From positions 186,001 to 250,000 of the forward strand of contig JANLFQ010000002.1 of NCBI GenBank assembly GCA_024653355.1: a stretch of DNA of 64,000 nucleotides. Reading direction: 5' to 3'. The notes beneath the pieces were generated by a model, which was not told the origin of the DNA, searched no databases, and saw only the letters and a list, made by a program, of their open reading frames with translations. Position 1 is the stretch's first letter; each line of letters starts with the position of its first letter. Positions 16,798 through 25,999 of the stretch are shown here, piece after piece. This DNA comes from a candidate division WOR-3 bacterium (GTDB lineage Bacteria; Hydrothermota; Tepidihabitantia; Tepidihabitantales; Tepidihabitantaceae). The translations under genes were made by a program, and so were the position numbers.

Positions 16798-18423
16798 GTG
16801 AGTTCACTCTTGCTGGTGTTGGGCGCGATTGTGATTTTTGCTTTTGCCTACCGGTTTTACGGCGGGCTTCTGGCGCGGCTGTTTGATATGAACCCGCAGA
16901 ATAAGACGCCAGCCCACACCCATTTTGATGGTGTTGACTATGTGCCAGCAAAGAACTGGCTGGTGCTGTTTGGCCATCACTTTTCTTCCATCGCCGGTGC
17001 CGGACCGATTCTGGGACCGGTGATTGCCGGTGCGGTCTGGGGCTGGGGTCCCGCGGTGCTCTGGATTCTTATCGGTTCCATTTTTGTGGGCGGGGTGCAC
17101 GACTTTGCCAGTTTGATGGTTTCTTTACGCAGCGATGGTAAGTCAATCACCGAGACAACTGAGAGGTTGCTCGGCAGCCGGGTGCGGTTGATTTTTTCGC
17201 TTTTTGTCTGGCTGTGTCTGATTCTGGTGATTGCGGTGTTCGCCGCCTCGGCGGCAAAGACGCTGCAGACGACACCGGAGATTGTGTTGCCGACCTTCGG
17301 GATTGTTTTTGTGGCGGTTTTTGTCGGGCTTTTGCTCTACCGCTGGCGGCTCAATACGATTGTGGCGACGGCAATCGGAATGGTGTTGTTTTTCCTGTTG
17401 ATTGTTGCCGGGTTGCGCTTTCCATTAAGGTGGAGTTATCACGGCTGGCTATTGACACTTTTGATTTTTTACGCCGGGACGGCATCGGTTCTGCCGGTGA
17501 ACATCATCCTTCAGCCCCGGGACTATCTGTCGTTTTTTGTTCTGCTTTTTGGTATGGTGGTTGGGTATCTGGGGCTTTTGTTGACCCACCCGCCGATTCA
17601 GACCCCGATGTTTGTCAGTTTTTCGGGCAGCGAGGGTTATCTTTTGCCGATGCTCTGTGTGACCGTTGCCTGCGGCGCAATCTCCGGGTTCCATTCGCTT
17701 GTTGCCAGCGGTACGACATCCAAGCAGTTGAACCGGGAGGCGGATGCGCAGAAGATTGGTTACGGTGCGATGCTGACCGAAGGGGTGCTGGCGGTTCTGG
17801 CGGTGGTGTGCGTGACCGCGGGGTTGTGCTGGTTTGGTGGCCCGGCCGGGCTGGTTTATCCGGAACTGGTCAGGGGCGGAAACTGGATTGTGGCGTTTGG
17901 TAAGGGCTACGGGGTAATAACCCAGCCGATTCTGCGCGGGCTCGGGATGTTCATCGGGATTACGATGCTCAAGACTTTTATCGTTACAACCCTTGACACC
18001 GCAACGAGAATTACCCGTTACATCGGCACTGAACTTTTTGGCGAGCGGCTGGGGTTTAAGCCGATGAAGAATATGTTCTTCAACACCGCAGTGGTTATCG
18101 GGCTGGCAACCTATCTGGCGTTTGGTGCCTGGCAGTCAATCTGGCCGGTTTTCGGTGCGGCGAATCAACTGGTGGCGGCGCTGGCGCTGCTCGTGGTTAC
18201 CGCCTGGCTTTTCAGCCGGGGTAAACCGACCCTGTACACCTTAATCCCCGGAATTTTTATGCTTCTGGTTACGACCAGCGCGCTGGTGCTTTTGGCGATT
18301 AAGTTTCTCAGCGGGCACAAGGTTGTTCTGGGAATGATTGCGGTTGCCCTTTTGCTCCTTGCCGGGTTTATGGTTGAGGAGACGGTGCGGAATCTGCGCC
18401 GGTTGCGAACGGGTCAGGTTTAG
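16798..18423 (+). CDS. cstA: Carbon starvation protein CstA, peptide/pyruvate transporter family
   Basis: 541 residues, GTG start 5 nt after AAGGAGG. Around 14 hydrophobic helices. The N-terminal region carries the family signatures HFSSIAGAGPILGPV and GGVHDF, and later SGTTSKQLNREADAQKIGYG. CstA proteins import peptides or pyruvate across the inner membrane during carbon limitation. Slightly shorter than E. coli CstA (about 700), as in many bacteria with the compact form. Convergent with dinB, the stops overlapping by 4 bp. Confidence 0.92.
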   Translation: MSSLLLVLGAIVIFAFAYRFYGGLLARLFDMNPQNKTPAHTHFDGVDYVPAKNWLVLFGHHFSSIAGAGPILGPVIAGAVWGWGPAVLWILIGSIFVGGVHDFASLMVSLRSDGKSITETTERLLGSRVRLIFSLFVWLCLILVIAVFAASAAKTLQTTPEIVLPTFGIVFVAVFVGLLLYRWRLNTIVATAIGMVLFFLLIVAGLRFPLRWSYHGWLLTLLIFYAGTASVLPVNIILQPRDYLSFFVLLFGMVVGYLGLLLTHPPIQTPMFVSFSGSEGYLLPMLCVTVACGAISGFHSLVASGTTSKQLNREADAQKIGYGAMLTEGVLAVLAVVCVTAGLCWFGGPAGLVYPELVRGGNWIVAFGKGYGVITQPILRGLGMFIGITMLKTFIVTTLDTATRITRYIGTELFGERLGFKPMKNMFFNTAVVIGLATYLAFGAWQSIWPVFGAANQLVAALALLVVTAWLFSRGKPTLYTLIPGIFMLLVTTSALVLLAIKFLSGHKVVLGMIAVALLLLAGFMVEETVRNLRRLRTGQV

Positions 18424-19664
18424 ACCTGGATTTTGAACACCGGAATTGAGAGTCGGTCCTGAACAGGTGGGCTGGTGCTCGGGGCAAGGCCATCGGTGAG
18501 GATGTTGAGACCTTCCTGGACCTTAAGTCGGTCAACCGCCTGATAAAGGCGGGCGATTTTTTCCAGGCGTACCGGGTCGTCAAACAGGCTCGGCTGGACC
18601 CGGTGCGCGGGAACAAGGTGGGTGAGGATTACGCCGGTCTGGCGATACCAGACCCCATCCTGGAACAACTGGTTGAACCCCTGTTCAAAGAAAGGGGTGA
18701 GGAGCGGTGGATAGGCGCTCGCGGTGGTCAGTTTTAGTTCCACGGCGCACTCTTTGAACTCCTGGGTGCGAAGGAACAGGACCAGGCGCCGGGGTGCCAG
18801 TTGATAGCGCCGGGCTTTGAAACAGGCGTCTTCAAGGTTGTTGCTGAGGTGGGCGAATACGGTCAGCCGGTCAGATGTGGGGGGAAAGGTGCGGGCTTTG
18901 CTGATGGAAAGGTAGGTGGTCTTGGGCTGGGGGTTTACCGGATATACGACGGTGCCGTTTAACTCCTGCCAGATTTCGTAGAACGGTTTGGAGAAGTGGC
19001 GCTGGATGAACCCGGCGGGTTTGCGGGCAAGGTCCAGGGCGGTGTGAATTCCCAATTTGGCGCACCAGGCAGCGGTGTTGGGTCCGATGCCCCACACCTC
19101 ACCGACCGGCAGAAGGCTGAGGTAATGGTGAATCTGTCTGCCGGGGATTAAGGTGAGACCGTCAGGCTTCTGGTGCCGGGAGGCGATTTTGGCAAGGGTT
19201 TTGGTCAGACTGATGCCAACCGATACCGTGATGCCCAGTTCATCCCGGACCGCGGTTTTTATCATCAAGCCCAGTTCTTCATAGGAGGCGTGAAAGGGGC
19301 GGCGTAAGCCGGTGAGGTCAACAAACGCTTCGTCAATGGAATAGGGTTCAACCAGGGGTGAGAAGCGGCGCAGGATTTCCATCAGGCGGAACGAGAACAG
19401 GCTGTACTTTTCGTAGTCTGAGGTGATGAGAATCGCTTCCGGGCACACCTTTTTTACCTCACTGAGGCGCATACCGCGCCTGATGCCCCGGCGTTTTGCC
19501 TCATAACTCGCCGCGGTCACGATGCCCCGTTCTCTACCGACCACAACCGGTTTGCCCTGAAGGCTGGGGTTGGTCGCCTGCTCGCACGCCGCAAAGAAGG
19601 CGTCGGCGTCAATGTGGAGGATGGCGTTGTTCCAGTCGTGGACGAGAAGGGGGGTGTTTTTCAT
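18420..19664 (-). CDS. dinB: Y-family DNA polymerase IV
   Basis: 414 residues. The palm has IDADAFFAACEQ and YSIDEAFVDLTG (catalytic acidic residues), then the helix-hairpin-helix thumb (VWGIGPNTA) and little-finger domain. QPSLFDD near the C-terminus looks like a beta-clamp-binding peptide. It performs translesion synthesis after DNA damage. The start overlaps the lexA stop by 4 bp (ATGA), so it is co-transcribed with and translationally coupled to lexA and hence under SOS control. Confidence 0.93.
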   Translation of the reverse strand: MKNTPLLVHDWNNAILHIDADAFFAACEQATNPSLQGKPVVVGRERGIVTAASYEAKRRGIRRGMRLSEVKKVCPEAILITSDYEKYSLFSFRLMEILRRFSPLVEPYSIDEAFVDLTGLRRPFHASYEELGLMIKTAVRDELGITVSVGISLTKTLAKIASRHQKPDGLTLIPGRQIHHYLSLLPVGEVWGIGPNTAAWCAKLGIHTALDLARKPAGFIQRHFSKPFYEIWQELNGTVVYPVNPQPKTTYLSISKARTFPPTSDRLTVFAHLSNNLEDACFKARRYQLAPRRLVLFLRTQEFKECAVELKLTTASAYPPLLTPFFEQGFNQLFQDGVWYRQTGVILTHLVPAHRVQPSLFDDPVRLEKIARLYQAVDRLKVQEGLNILTDGLAPSTSPPVQDRLSIPVFKIQV

Positions 19665-20245
19665 CGGTACTTCCTGATGACCGCGGTAACGACACCGCCC
19701 AGTTTTAACTCCCGCCGGGGTTTGATCGGTGGGTATTTGGGGTTGGCGGCAAGCAGGACGATTTTGCCCCCCTCTTTATGAAAGAACTTCATTGTCCAGG
19801 CGCCATCCACTTCGGCAATCACGATGTCGCCGTTTTTCGGGGTCAATGAGCGGTCAACGAGCACCGCATCACCGGGCAGGATGCCGGCGCCCGACATCGA
19901 GTCACCGGTTACCCTGAGGAGAAAGGTTGCTGCGGAGTTGGTGACCAGCCAGCGGTCAAGCGACACCCGGTCAAGGAGTTCTTCTTCGGCGGGCGAGGGA
20001 AATCCGGCTTCAACCGTGCCGAGGAGTTTGATGCGGGCGGCGAGATTCTTGGGGATGAGCCGGCCCGAGGTGTCTTTATCGATGATGTTGAGCCGGCGCA
20101 ACTTCTCAACAAGGCGAAACACCGCATTTTTCGAGCGCAGGCCCAAGAGCCGGGCGATTTCCGAATAGGAGGGCATCCGGCCGTGCGCAAGATAGAACCC
20201 CTGAAGCTGGCGCACGCGTTCACCTAAATCCGCTCTCTCTTTCAT
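19661..20245 (-). CDS. lexA: LexA SOS repressor and autoprotease
   Basis: 194 residues. N-terminal winged helix (residues 1-65, [19 protein letters not shown]), a self-cleavage bond at A80-G81 and an S24-type latent protease with Ser116 (GDSMSG) and Lys153 (WTMKFF). The start is set by the promoter 7 nt upstream; the open frame continues another 140 codons upstream through the neighbouring mscL region but without homology. Its own operator lies in the promoter spacer, giving autoregulation. Heads the lexA-dinB operon. Confidence 0.94.
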   Translation of the reverse strand: MKERADLGERVRQLQGFYLAHGRMPSYSEIARLLGLRSKNAVFRLVEKLRRLNIIDKDTSGRLIPKNLAARIKLLGTVEAGFPSPAEEELLDRVSLDRWLVTNSAATFLLRVTGDSMSGAGILPGDAVLVDRSLTPKNGDIVIAEVDGAWTMKFFHKEGGKIVLLAANPKYPPIKPRRELKLGGVVTAVIRKYR

Positions 20246-20252
20246 CAACCAA

Positions 20253-20281
20253 ATTATAGTGAACGATTGTTCACCTGTCAA
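20253..20281 (-). promoter_or_regulatory. lexA promoter with embedded SOS box, leaderless
   Basis: TTGACA, 17-nt spacer, TATAAT. The spacer is almost filled by GTGAACAATCGTTCAC (20259-20274 on this strand), an inverted repeat matching the GAAC-N4-GTTC core of Gram-positive-type LexA boxes. Only 7 nt separate the -10 from the ATG and there is no ribosome site. Confidence 0.85.
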
Positions 20282-20301
20282 GAAAAATCCTATGGATTGG
20301 T

Positions 20302-20329
20302 TTGACAAAGGCGTTGGGGTGGTGATAAT
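20302..20329 (+). promoter_or_regulatory. Predicted promoter of mscL
   Basis: TTGACA, 16-nt spacer, GATAAT, about 37 nt upstream of the GTG start. It diverges from the lexA promoter, 21 bp apart. Confidence 0.5.
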
Positions 20330-20366
20330 CAGGGGTGGCGGTTTGATGCAACCGAAAGGAGGTGTG

Positions 20367-20774
20367 GTGAGTTTCTTTAAGGAGTTTAAGGAGTTTGCCC
20401 TGCGGGGCAATGTGATTGATATGGCGGTCGGCATCATCGTGGGCGCGGCGTTCGGTAAGATTGTCTCTTCTCTGGTGAACGATGTGATTTTACCGCCCAT
20501 CGGTTTGATTCTTGGTGGGGTGAACTTTTCCCATCTGGCGATTACCCTCAAGGCGGCGAGCGGGGACAAACCGGCACTGGTGTTAAGATACGGCAGTTTT
20601 ATCCAGACGGTCATCGACTTTCTGCTCATCGCGCTGGCGATATTTTTCGCCATTGTCAAGCCAATCAATCTGCTCAAGCGCCGTCAGCAACAGACACCAA
20701 CACCACCGACGCCGTCAAAAGAGCAGGAACTTTTAACCGAAATCCGGGATTTGCTTAAAGAGCGCCCGCGGTAG
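20367..20774 (+). CDS. mscL: Large-conductance mechanosensitive channel
   Basis: 135 residues from GTG after AAAGGAGG (20356-20362). Pore helix TM1 ([20 protein letters not shown]), the conserved DVILPPIGL turn, a periplasmic loop, TM2 and a C-terminal cytoplasmic helix ([16 protein letters not shown]) are all present. A pentameric inner-membrane valve that opens on hypo-osmotic shock. An upstream extension of the frame has no homology. The following lipoprotein gene begins 30 bp downstream with its own ribosome site, possibly the same transcript. Confidence 0.95.
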   Translation: MSFFKEFKEFALRGNVIDMAVGIIVGAAFGKIVSSLVNDVILPPIGLILGGVNFSHLAITLKAASGDKPALVLRYGSFIQTVIDFLLIALAIFFAIVKPINLLKRRQQQTPTPPTPSKEQELLTEIRDLLKERPR

Positions 20775-20804
20775 CAGTTGGATGCGATAATGAAAGGAGG
20801 AAAA

Positions 20805-21983
20805 ATGTCGAGGTTTGTTAGGGCGGGTGCTGTTTGGGCGGCACTGTTTTTAACCTTTCTTGCCTGCGGCAAGAAGGAGACAGGACCGAGAATAAAATGG
20901 CAATTCACTGGTGCGGCATTTTTGAATTCACCGGCACTCGGCGCCGATGGCACCGTCTACGCCTTCAGTGAGAGAGACACCCTTTACGCACTCAATCCGG
21001 ATGGCACGGTAAAATGGCGCCTGGGTTTGCCCGATACCGTGTTCTATCATCCCTCAAACATCTTCATCACGCCGGTTGTGGCTTCAAATGGCACAATCTA
21101 CATCTTTGCCGCTGATGGTAACCTTTACGCCATCAACCCGAACGGCACGGTCAACTGGCGGTTTCCGATTAGAACGGACTTCCCGACGATTTGTGGCACG
21201 CCGGCGCTCGGTGCGGACGGCACGGTTTATGTCTATGCGCCGGAATCGCTCTATGCCCTGTCTCCTGCCGGGACGATTAACTGGGTCAGTTATGTGGGTG
21301 GCGGCTCCTGTATAACATTTCCTGCCGTGGCAGGAGACAGCACAATCTACATTGGTGCGGACCGGGACCTGGTTGCCCTGAACCCGGATGGCAGTGTGAA
21401 ATGGGCAGCAGATATGGCGCCGCTCATACATACCGCAGACCGGATTGCACTTGGCCCTGATGGCACGGTCTATATCTTTGGCACCGGGTTGAACTTTCAG
21501 GGCAATCTTATGGCGTTTACCGCTGAGGGCGCTTTGCGCTGGACCTGCACGGTGCTCGACAGCAACTGTATAAATGTCGGCACGCCGGTTATCGGGCTTG
21601 ACGGCACAATCTATCTCGGCAGCGCCACCGACGCGGAAAGGGGTAGGCTCTATGCGGTTTCGCCAACCGGACAGGTGCGCTGGGCAAAACAGACCGTCAG
21701 TTATTTGCAGGAGGCTTATGACCTGACGATTGATGCCGAGGGCACAATTTACACTGTTGAGGGTGCGTTTGACACCGAGGGCAATCTGAAATGGCGCTAT
21801 CCATTAGGGAATGTCGTGGTGTTTTCGGTCGGCGCGCCGGCAATCGGTGCTGACGGCACGATTTATGTCACCAGCGCCAGCGGACTTTTTGCCTTTGAAG
21901 GCAATTCTACCGGGCTGGCAAATTCGTCCTGGCCCAGGTCGCGGCACGACAACCGTAATTCGGGCAATGTTTTGAGCCCGTAA
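20805..21983 (+). CDS. PQQ-like beta-propeller lipoprotein
   Basis: 392 residues from the ATG after AAAGGAGGAAAA. Signal peptide ends in a lipobox FLAC-G, so it is lipid-anchored. The rest is made of seven to eight repeats with GADGTVY/LYALNPDGTVKW signatures, the PQQ_2/BamB-like propeller blades. No enzyme active site is seen; the role may be binding or scaffolding at the inner face of the outer membrane or on the surface. Repeats are strikingly regular at DNA level too, suggesting recent internal duplication. Confidence 0.85.
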   Translation: MSRFVRAGAVWAALFLTFLACGKKETGPRIKWQFTGAAFLNSPALGADGTVYAFSERDTLYALNPDGTVKWRLGLPDTVFYHPSNIFITPVVASNGTIYIFAADGNLYAINPNGTVNWRFPIRTDFPTICGTPALGADGTVYVYAPESLYALSPAGTINWVSYVGGGSCITFPAVAGDSTIYIGADRDLVALNPDGSVKWAADMAPLIHTADRIALGPDGTVYIFGTGLNFQGNLMAFTAEGALRWTCTVLDSNCINVGTPVIGLDGTIYLGSATDAERGRLYAVSPTGQVRWAKQTVSYLQEAYDLTIDAEGTIYTVEGAFDTEGNLKWRYPLGNVVVFSVGAPAIGADGTIYVTSASGLFAFEGNSTGLANSSWPRSRHDNRNSGNVLSP

Positions 21984-22047
21984 ATGTGGTGGGTAACTTT
22001 CTCTCGTCAAGTCAGGAAAAATTTTTTATAACCTGTAAGGGGGCAAA

Positions 22048-23070
22048 ATGAAATTAACGGTCTGGTCCGGGGTTGTTTTTCTGGGACTGGTGGCTGGGTT
22101 GCTTGTCTGTCACAAAGAGGAGACCCTGATTACGCCGATTGATGCGCCCGTGCTACCGGGCCGGGGCTTCTTTATGGGTGTTCTGCCATCGCCGGCACAG
22201 AGTCAGGATTTTAGCGCCGCCTATCAGCAGGCAGCAGGCTATGCGGAGTTTGTCCCGGTCTGGGGCAGGCCCACGCCGTTTTACAACCTTGCGGCGGATT
22301 TGAAGGGCGATTGGGGAACAACCTTTGTTAAAGGTTATATCCGGGGCAACGGGATGTTTCCGCTTGTTCATTTGTCTTTTATTGATGCCGGAGTGACTCT
22401 GGCAACCCCGCCTGGAATGAGCGGCGCAACTTTAAGCGATTCTGCCTGGCGCGCGGCTTACAAAAAGGCGGCGCTGGATGTAGTGCGGGCAATAAAACCA
22501 TATTACCTGTCGCTCGGCAATGAGGTCAACCGCTGGTATGAGAAGTACGGGATGGACGGTGCCAACGGGTTCAGCCATTATGTCAGCCTGTACCACGAGA
22601 TTTACGATGCGGTGAAGGCGCTCGCGCCCGGGACCAAGGTGTTCTGTACCTTTGCCCGGGAGATTGTTGCCAAGAATCGGGAGGCGGACCTTACTGTTCT
22701 TGCTCTGTTTGACCCGGAGAAACTGGACCTGCTGGTCTTCACCAGTTACCCCTATGCGTTAGGCTGGATAAGTCCGGAAAGTGTGCCGGACGACTACTAT
22801 AGCCGGGCAGCAGCCTATTTCCCCAATAAACCGTTTGGCTTTTCGGAAATCGCCTGGTCATCTTTGCCCGCGCTGGGCGGTGAGGAGGCGCAGGCGGCGT
22901 TCCTCAATCAGGCGGTAAATCGTTTGACCCGGGACCAGGGGCTGGATTTGAAACTTTTGGGCTGGGCATGGCTTCACGACTTAAGCGTTGATGATGGCAA
23001 CGGGTTAATCAAACTTGACGGTAGCGAGAAGCAGGCTTACCAGGTGTGGAAACAAATATCGGGCCGATAG
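22048..23070 (+). CDS. TIM-barrel glycosidase-like lipoprotein (clan GH-A type)
   Basis: 340 residues. Signal peptide with lipobox LLVC-H near residues 18-22. The barrel has the two-glutamate arrangement of clan GH-A hydrolases: acid/base Glu in LSLGNEVNRW on strand 4 and nucleophile Glu in FGFSEIAWSS on strand 7. This suggests a retaining glycoside hydrolase acting outside the inner membrane on a polysaccharide. Family number and substrate cannot be assigned by eye; GH53-like and GH5-like are possible. Its stop is 1 bp before that of the convergent flavodoxin gene. Confidence 0.75.
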   Translation: MKLTVWSGVVFLGLVAGLLVCHKEETLITPIDAPVLPGRGFFMGVLPSPAQSQDFSAAYQQAAGYAEFVPVWGRPTPFYNLAADLKGDWGTTFVKGYIRGNGMFPLVHLSFIDAGVTLATPPGMSGATLSDSAWRAAYKKAALDVVRAIKPYYLSLGNEVNRWYEKYGMDGANGFSHYVSLYHEIYDAVKALAPGTKVFCTFAREIVAKNREADLTVLALFDPEKLDLLVFTSYPYALGWISPESVPDDYYSRAAAYFPNKPFGFSEIAWSSLPALGGEEAQAAFLNQAVNRLTRDQGLDLKLLGWAWLHDLSVDDGNGLIKLDGSEKQAYQVWKQISGR

Positions 23071-23071
23071 A

Positions 23072-23548
23072 TTAATCGGCGGTTGAGGTGCGTAATTGCT
23101 GGACGAACCCGGCAAGGAGCTGGGGAAACTGTGCGGTTTGGACCGTGAAGCGGTGAAAATGGGCGGTTGCCACCGGCTTCTTGCCCGACCAATTCTCAAG
23201 GGTTGATAGTACCTTTTGCTCCCGCGGGTCGGCAGAGGTGCTGAAAAATGCCACTTTGGGCAACCGGCTTTTGTACAAATCAAGATAAACCTTTACCGGT
23301 AGCGGAGGACGCCCGGCCCAGGTTGGGGCACCGATGATTACGAGGTCATAAGAGCCGGGGTCAAATTTTTGCGGTTGCAGGGTCAACTTCTTTTTCCTCA
23401 GGAAAAGCCCGTACCAGATAACCGAAAACATGTTTTTGTACTCGTTACACTTTATCTCTTCAAGGTCAGCCTTCAGGGTCTCGGCTAAATACCGGGCAAC
23501 TTTAGCGGTAATGCCGCTCCAGGAAAAGTAGACAACCAAGCATCTCAT
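23072..23548 (-). CDS. Flavodoxin-family protein
   Basis: 158 residues. Phosphate-binding loop at the N-terminus (YFSWSGITAKVA), second FMN loop around IIGAPTWAGRPPLP. It has the length of a short-chain flavodoxin but with the SWSGIT variant seen in stand-alone flavodoxin-like oxidoreductases and WrbA/MdaB relatives. Probably a cytoplasmic FMN electron carrier or quinone/flavin reductase partner. Promoter only 5 nt upstream and no ribosome site. Confidence 0.85.
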   Translation of the reverse strand: MRCLVVYFSWSGITAKVARYLAETLKADLEEIKCNEYKNMFSVIWYGLFLRKKKLTLQPQKFDPGSYDLVIIGAPTWAGRPPLPVKVYLDLYKSRLPKVAFFSTSADPREQKVLSTLENWSGKKPVATAHFHRFTVQTAQFPQLLAGFVQQLRTSTAD

Positions 23549-23553
23549 AATTT

Positions 23554-23581
23554 AGTTTACGCCGCGGTGGTGCCGGGTCAA
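23554..23581 (-). promoter_or_regulatory. Predicted leaderless promoter
   Basis: TTGACC, 16-nt spacer, TAAACT, only 5 nt to the ATG at 23548. Confidence 0.5.
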
Positions 23582-23598
23582 GAGCACCGGTTGCAACT

Positions 23599-24588
23599 TT
23601 ATTTTGCAAACAGTTTTAGATAGGCGCTGTAGCCCAGACGGGGCAGTTCGCTTTCGGGGATGAAGCGTAAGGCGGCAGAGTTGATGCAGTATCGGAAACC
23701 GGTCGGGGTGTTGTCCGGAAAGAGATGACCCAGATGGGAGTTGGCGTGGCGGCTGCGCACCTCGGTTCGGGTCATGCCGTGGGAGGTGTCAATGCGGGTG
23801 ACGATGTTCGGTGGTTCTAAAGGTTTGGTGAAACTGGGCCAGCCGGTGCCGGAATCAAATTTGTCAAGAGAGGAGAAGAGTGGCTCACCTGATACCACAT
23901 CAACATAGATGCCGGCTTGATGGTTGTTCCAGTATTCGTTGTTGAAAGGGGGTTCGGTGCCGTTCTCCTGGGTCACCTGATAGGACAAAGGCGTAAGGGT
24001 CGCTTTCAGGAGTTCGCGCGCCGGTTTCTGATAGCCGAGCCAGTACGATTGCCGTTCCGGGAAGAGGCGAAAGTTTTCATACCCCTGCCAGAACCTTTTA
24101 ACCGTTGCCTCCCGACCCGAGGCGCGGTGGTAAGATTGGAACTGTTTTGGGCGCTTTTTGTAGTACTTCTGGTGGTAATCTTCGGCATACCAGAACTTCT
24201 TTGCGGGCAGGATTTTTGTCTCGATGTGCGGGAAGATGCCACTGGCGATGAGCCGTGCTTTTGCCTCCAGGGCGAGTTGCTTCTGGGTTTCGTCGGTGTA
24301 GAAGATGGCGGTGCGGTACTGTTCGCCCCGGTCGTAGAACTGACCGCTGTCATCGGTTGGGTCGATGTTCTGGAAGAACACCTCAAGGAGCCGTTCGTAA
24401 GAGAGGGTTTCCGGGTGATAGGTTATTTCAATCGCTTCCCGGTGTCCCGTGGTACCGCTGCATACCTCCTGATAGGTGGGGTTATCTTTTGTGCCCCCGG
24501 TATAGCCAACTTTGGTTTGTGCCCCCAAAAAGGAAAAAGCGAACTCCATACACCAGAAGCAGCCCCCGGCAAATATTGCCGTTGCCAT
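23599..24588 (-). CDS. msrAB: Fused methionine sulfoxide reductase A/B
   Basis: 329 residues. MsrA domain 1-155 with GGCFWCMEF (catalytic C10) reduces the S-form of methionine sulfoxide. A linker of about 35 residues leads to MsrB (about 190-325) with GTGWPSF and the catalytic Cys in [11 protein letters not shown] for the R-form. The zinc CxxC pairs of some MsrB proteins are missing, as is usual in MsrAB fusions ([10 protein letters not shown]). No signal peptide, so cytoplasmic. GAGAGG ribosome site. Thioredoxin is the expected reductant. Confidence 0.94.
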   Translation of the reverse strand: MATAIFAGGCFWCMEFAFSFLGAQTKVGYTGGTKDNPTYQEVCSGTTGHREAIEITYHPETLSYERLLEVFFQNIDPTDDSGQFYDRGEQYRTAIFYTDETQKQLALEAKARLIASGIFPHIETKILPAKKFWYAEDYHQKYYKKRPKQFQSYHRASGREATVKRFWQGYENFRLFPERQSYWLGYQKPARELLKATLTPLSYQVTQENGTEPPFNNEYWNNHQAGIYVDVVSGEPLFSSLDKFDSGTGWPSFTKPLEPPNIVTRIDTSHGMTRTEVRSRHANSHLGHLFPDNTPTGFRYCINSAALRFIPESELPRLGYSAYLKLFAK

Positions 24589-24687
24589 CTTTACCTCTCT
24601 TTTTTTACCCTTGCCAGACTTTTAACAGAATGCCCAGCAGTTTCAACAGGATATGTTAAACCCTTTTACCGAATTAGTCAAGATGTG

Positions 24688-25500
24688 CTAAACCTCCTCA
24701 ACCTTCACCTTGCCTTCTTCCGCTGCCGGAATGGCGATGAGATAGCCCTTTTTTAAGCCGAACTCCTTGACATAGAAACTGAACTCCTCTTTCTCCTCTT
24801 CAATATCTTCGTCGTCTTCGTAAGTTACCACCGTTGCCACTGCACCGTCGGGAAAGGCGAATTCAAACTCATATTCATAAACCTTGTGACACTTGTAGAG
24901 CAGGTCGTAATTGGTTCTTGTGAAGGCAACGCCCCGGAGCCGGAGTTCAACGCCGATTGCGGCGGGAAACAGTTTTTCGGTATCTTCCCGGTAGATAAAC
25001 TCCCTGCCAAAGTAGTCAAACACCTCCTCAGCAGCAGACCGCAATGTGTTCATCAGTTCGGCGGTTGAAGGCTTTTCCCGGGGGTCTGCGACCGTGATGT
25101 TCAGTGTTCGGTCCGGTTTGGCAACCGGCTCCAGAAGCACCTCATCACCGAAACTCAAAACCGCACCCTGGTCGATATTGAGTGAGACCATATAAACCTG
25201 TGCCTGGCGGCGGTGCGATTCGGTGATTTTCTTAACCGCTTTCAGTTCCAGAACAGTCTCTTTATCGCTGGTTTTCGCCCAGAGCGGGTTGATGATTAAG
25301 TCCGCCCGACCATCGCTTACTCTGTAACCCTTGTAGAGGATTTCAAAGTTGCGCTGTCGTTCGTAGGGGATTTTTCGGATACGCAACTCGTGAGCGAACG
25401 CCTCTTCGTAAACATTTTCCTTGTAGCCCGGTCCAAGGATTTCCAAAACCTCTTCGGCTGCCTGCTTGATTGATTCATTTATGTCATTCTTGCTGGTCAT
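24688..25500 (-). CDS. GxxExxY family protein with a second, degenerate nuclease-like domain
   Basis: 270 residues. Residues 1-130 are a GxxExxY domain (GYKENVYEEAF) with a PD-(D/E)XK-like core: Asp in GRADLIINP and ExK in LELKAV. These small proteins are common in environmental genomes; their role is unknown, though nuclease ancestry is inferred. Residues about 145-230 repeat the layout (FGREFIYREDTEKLF, YDLLYKCHKV) but lack the ExK, so this half looks inactive. An acidic stretch (DDEDIEEEKEE) follows. GAGGTTGAAAT ribosome site. Confidence 0.75.
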   Translation of the reverse strand: MTSKNDINESIKQAAEEVLEILGPGYKENVYEEAFAHELRIRKIPYERQRNFEILYKGYRVSDGRADLIINPLWAKTSDKETVLELKAVKKITESHRRQAQVYMVSLNIDQGAVLSFGDEVLLEPVAKPDRTLNITVADPREKPSTAELMNTLRSAAEEVFDYFGREFIYREDTEKLFPAAIGVELRLRGVAFTRTNYDLLYKCHKVYEYEFEFAFPDGAVATVVTYEDDEDIEEEKEEFSFYVKEFGLKKGYLIAIPAAEEGKVKVEEV

Positions 25501-25586
25501 ATTTCAACCTCCAATCTAAACAATAAACGGTTCCCGGACCATCTGAGGTCTTCGGGAAAAGCCGCTGGTTGCTAAACGCGCTAAAA

Positions 25587-25823
25587 CTACTTCCGGACCA
25601 GCGGATTGCCGCGGGCATCTTTTAACTGGCCCGTGGCGATGAGAATCACATCAATCAGCCACCAGATTCCCAGTCCGCCCAAGGTGATGAGTTTCAACAC
25701 ACCCAGGCCGGTGTAGCCGAGAAAGAAACGGTCCACGCCCAGTTGACCGAGAAAGATGGACAACAAAAGGGCGGTGAGCCAGTCTTTGCCTTGCGCCGGC
25801 GTTTGGTTGGTTTCGGTTGACAT
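25587..25823 (-). CDS. TM2-domain membrane protein
   Basis: 78 residues with two membrane helices joined by the conserved [14 protein letters not shown] motif of TM2 proteins. Function of the family is unknown; members are small inner-membrane proteins, often associated with stress or envelope. AGGAG ribosome site and a promoter (25850-25877: TTGACA, 16 nt, TATGAT). Confidence 0.85.
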   Translation of the reverse strand: MSTETNQTPAQGKDWLTALLLSIFLGQLGVDRFFLGYTGLGVLKLITLGGLGIWWLIDVILIATGQLKDARGNPLVRK

Positions 25824-25849
25824 AGATTACTCCTTGTTTGGTTGGGGCT

Positions 25850-25877
25850 ATCATATAGAATTAATAGTAACTGTCAA
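25850..25877 (-). promoter_or_regulatory. Predicted promoter of the TM2 gene
   Basis: TTGACA, 16-nt spacer, TATGAT, with a 26-nt leader carrying AGGAG. Confidence 0.5.
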
Positions 25878-25999
25878 TATGTTTCATCTTCGGCGTCCCG
25901 GTTTTCAACGGACGATGCCAACCGCCGGTTGGTGTTGTCAATTGTAAAGTGCAGTTCCTGGGTTGATGAGTATTCAGGAGCGGGCGATAATTTCAGCGC

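Noticed and set aside
20246-20677. N-terminal extension of LexA by 144 residues
   Set aside because: It crosses the lexA promoter, the SOS box and the mscL gene, and has no similarity to LexA.
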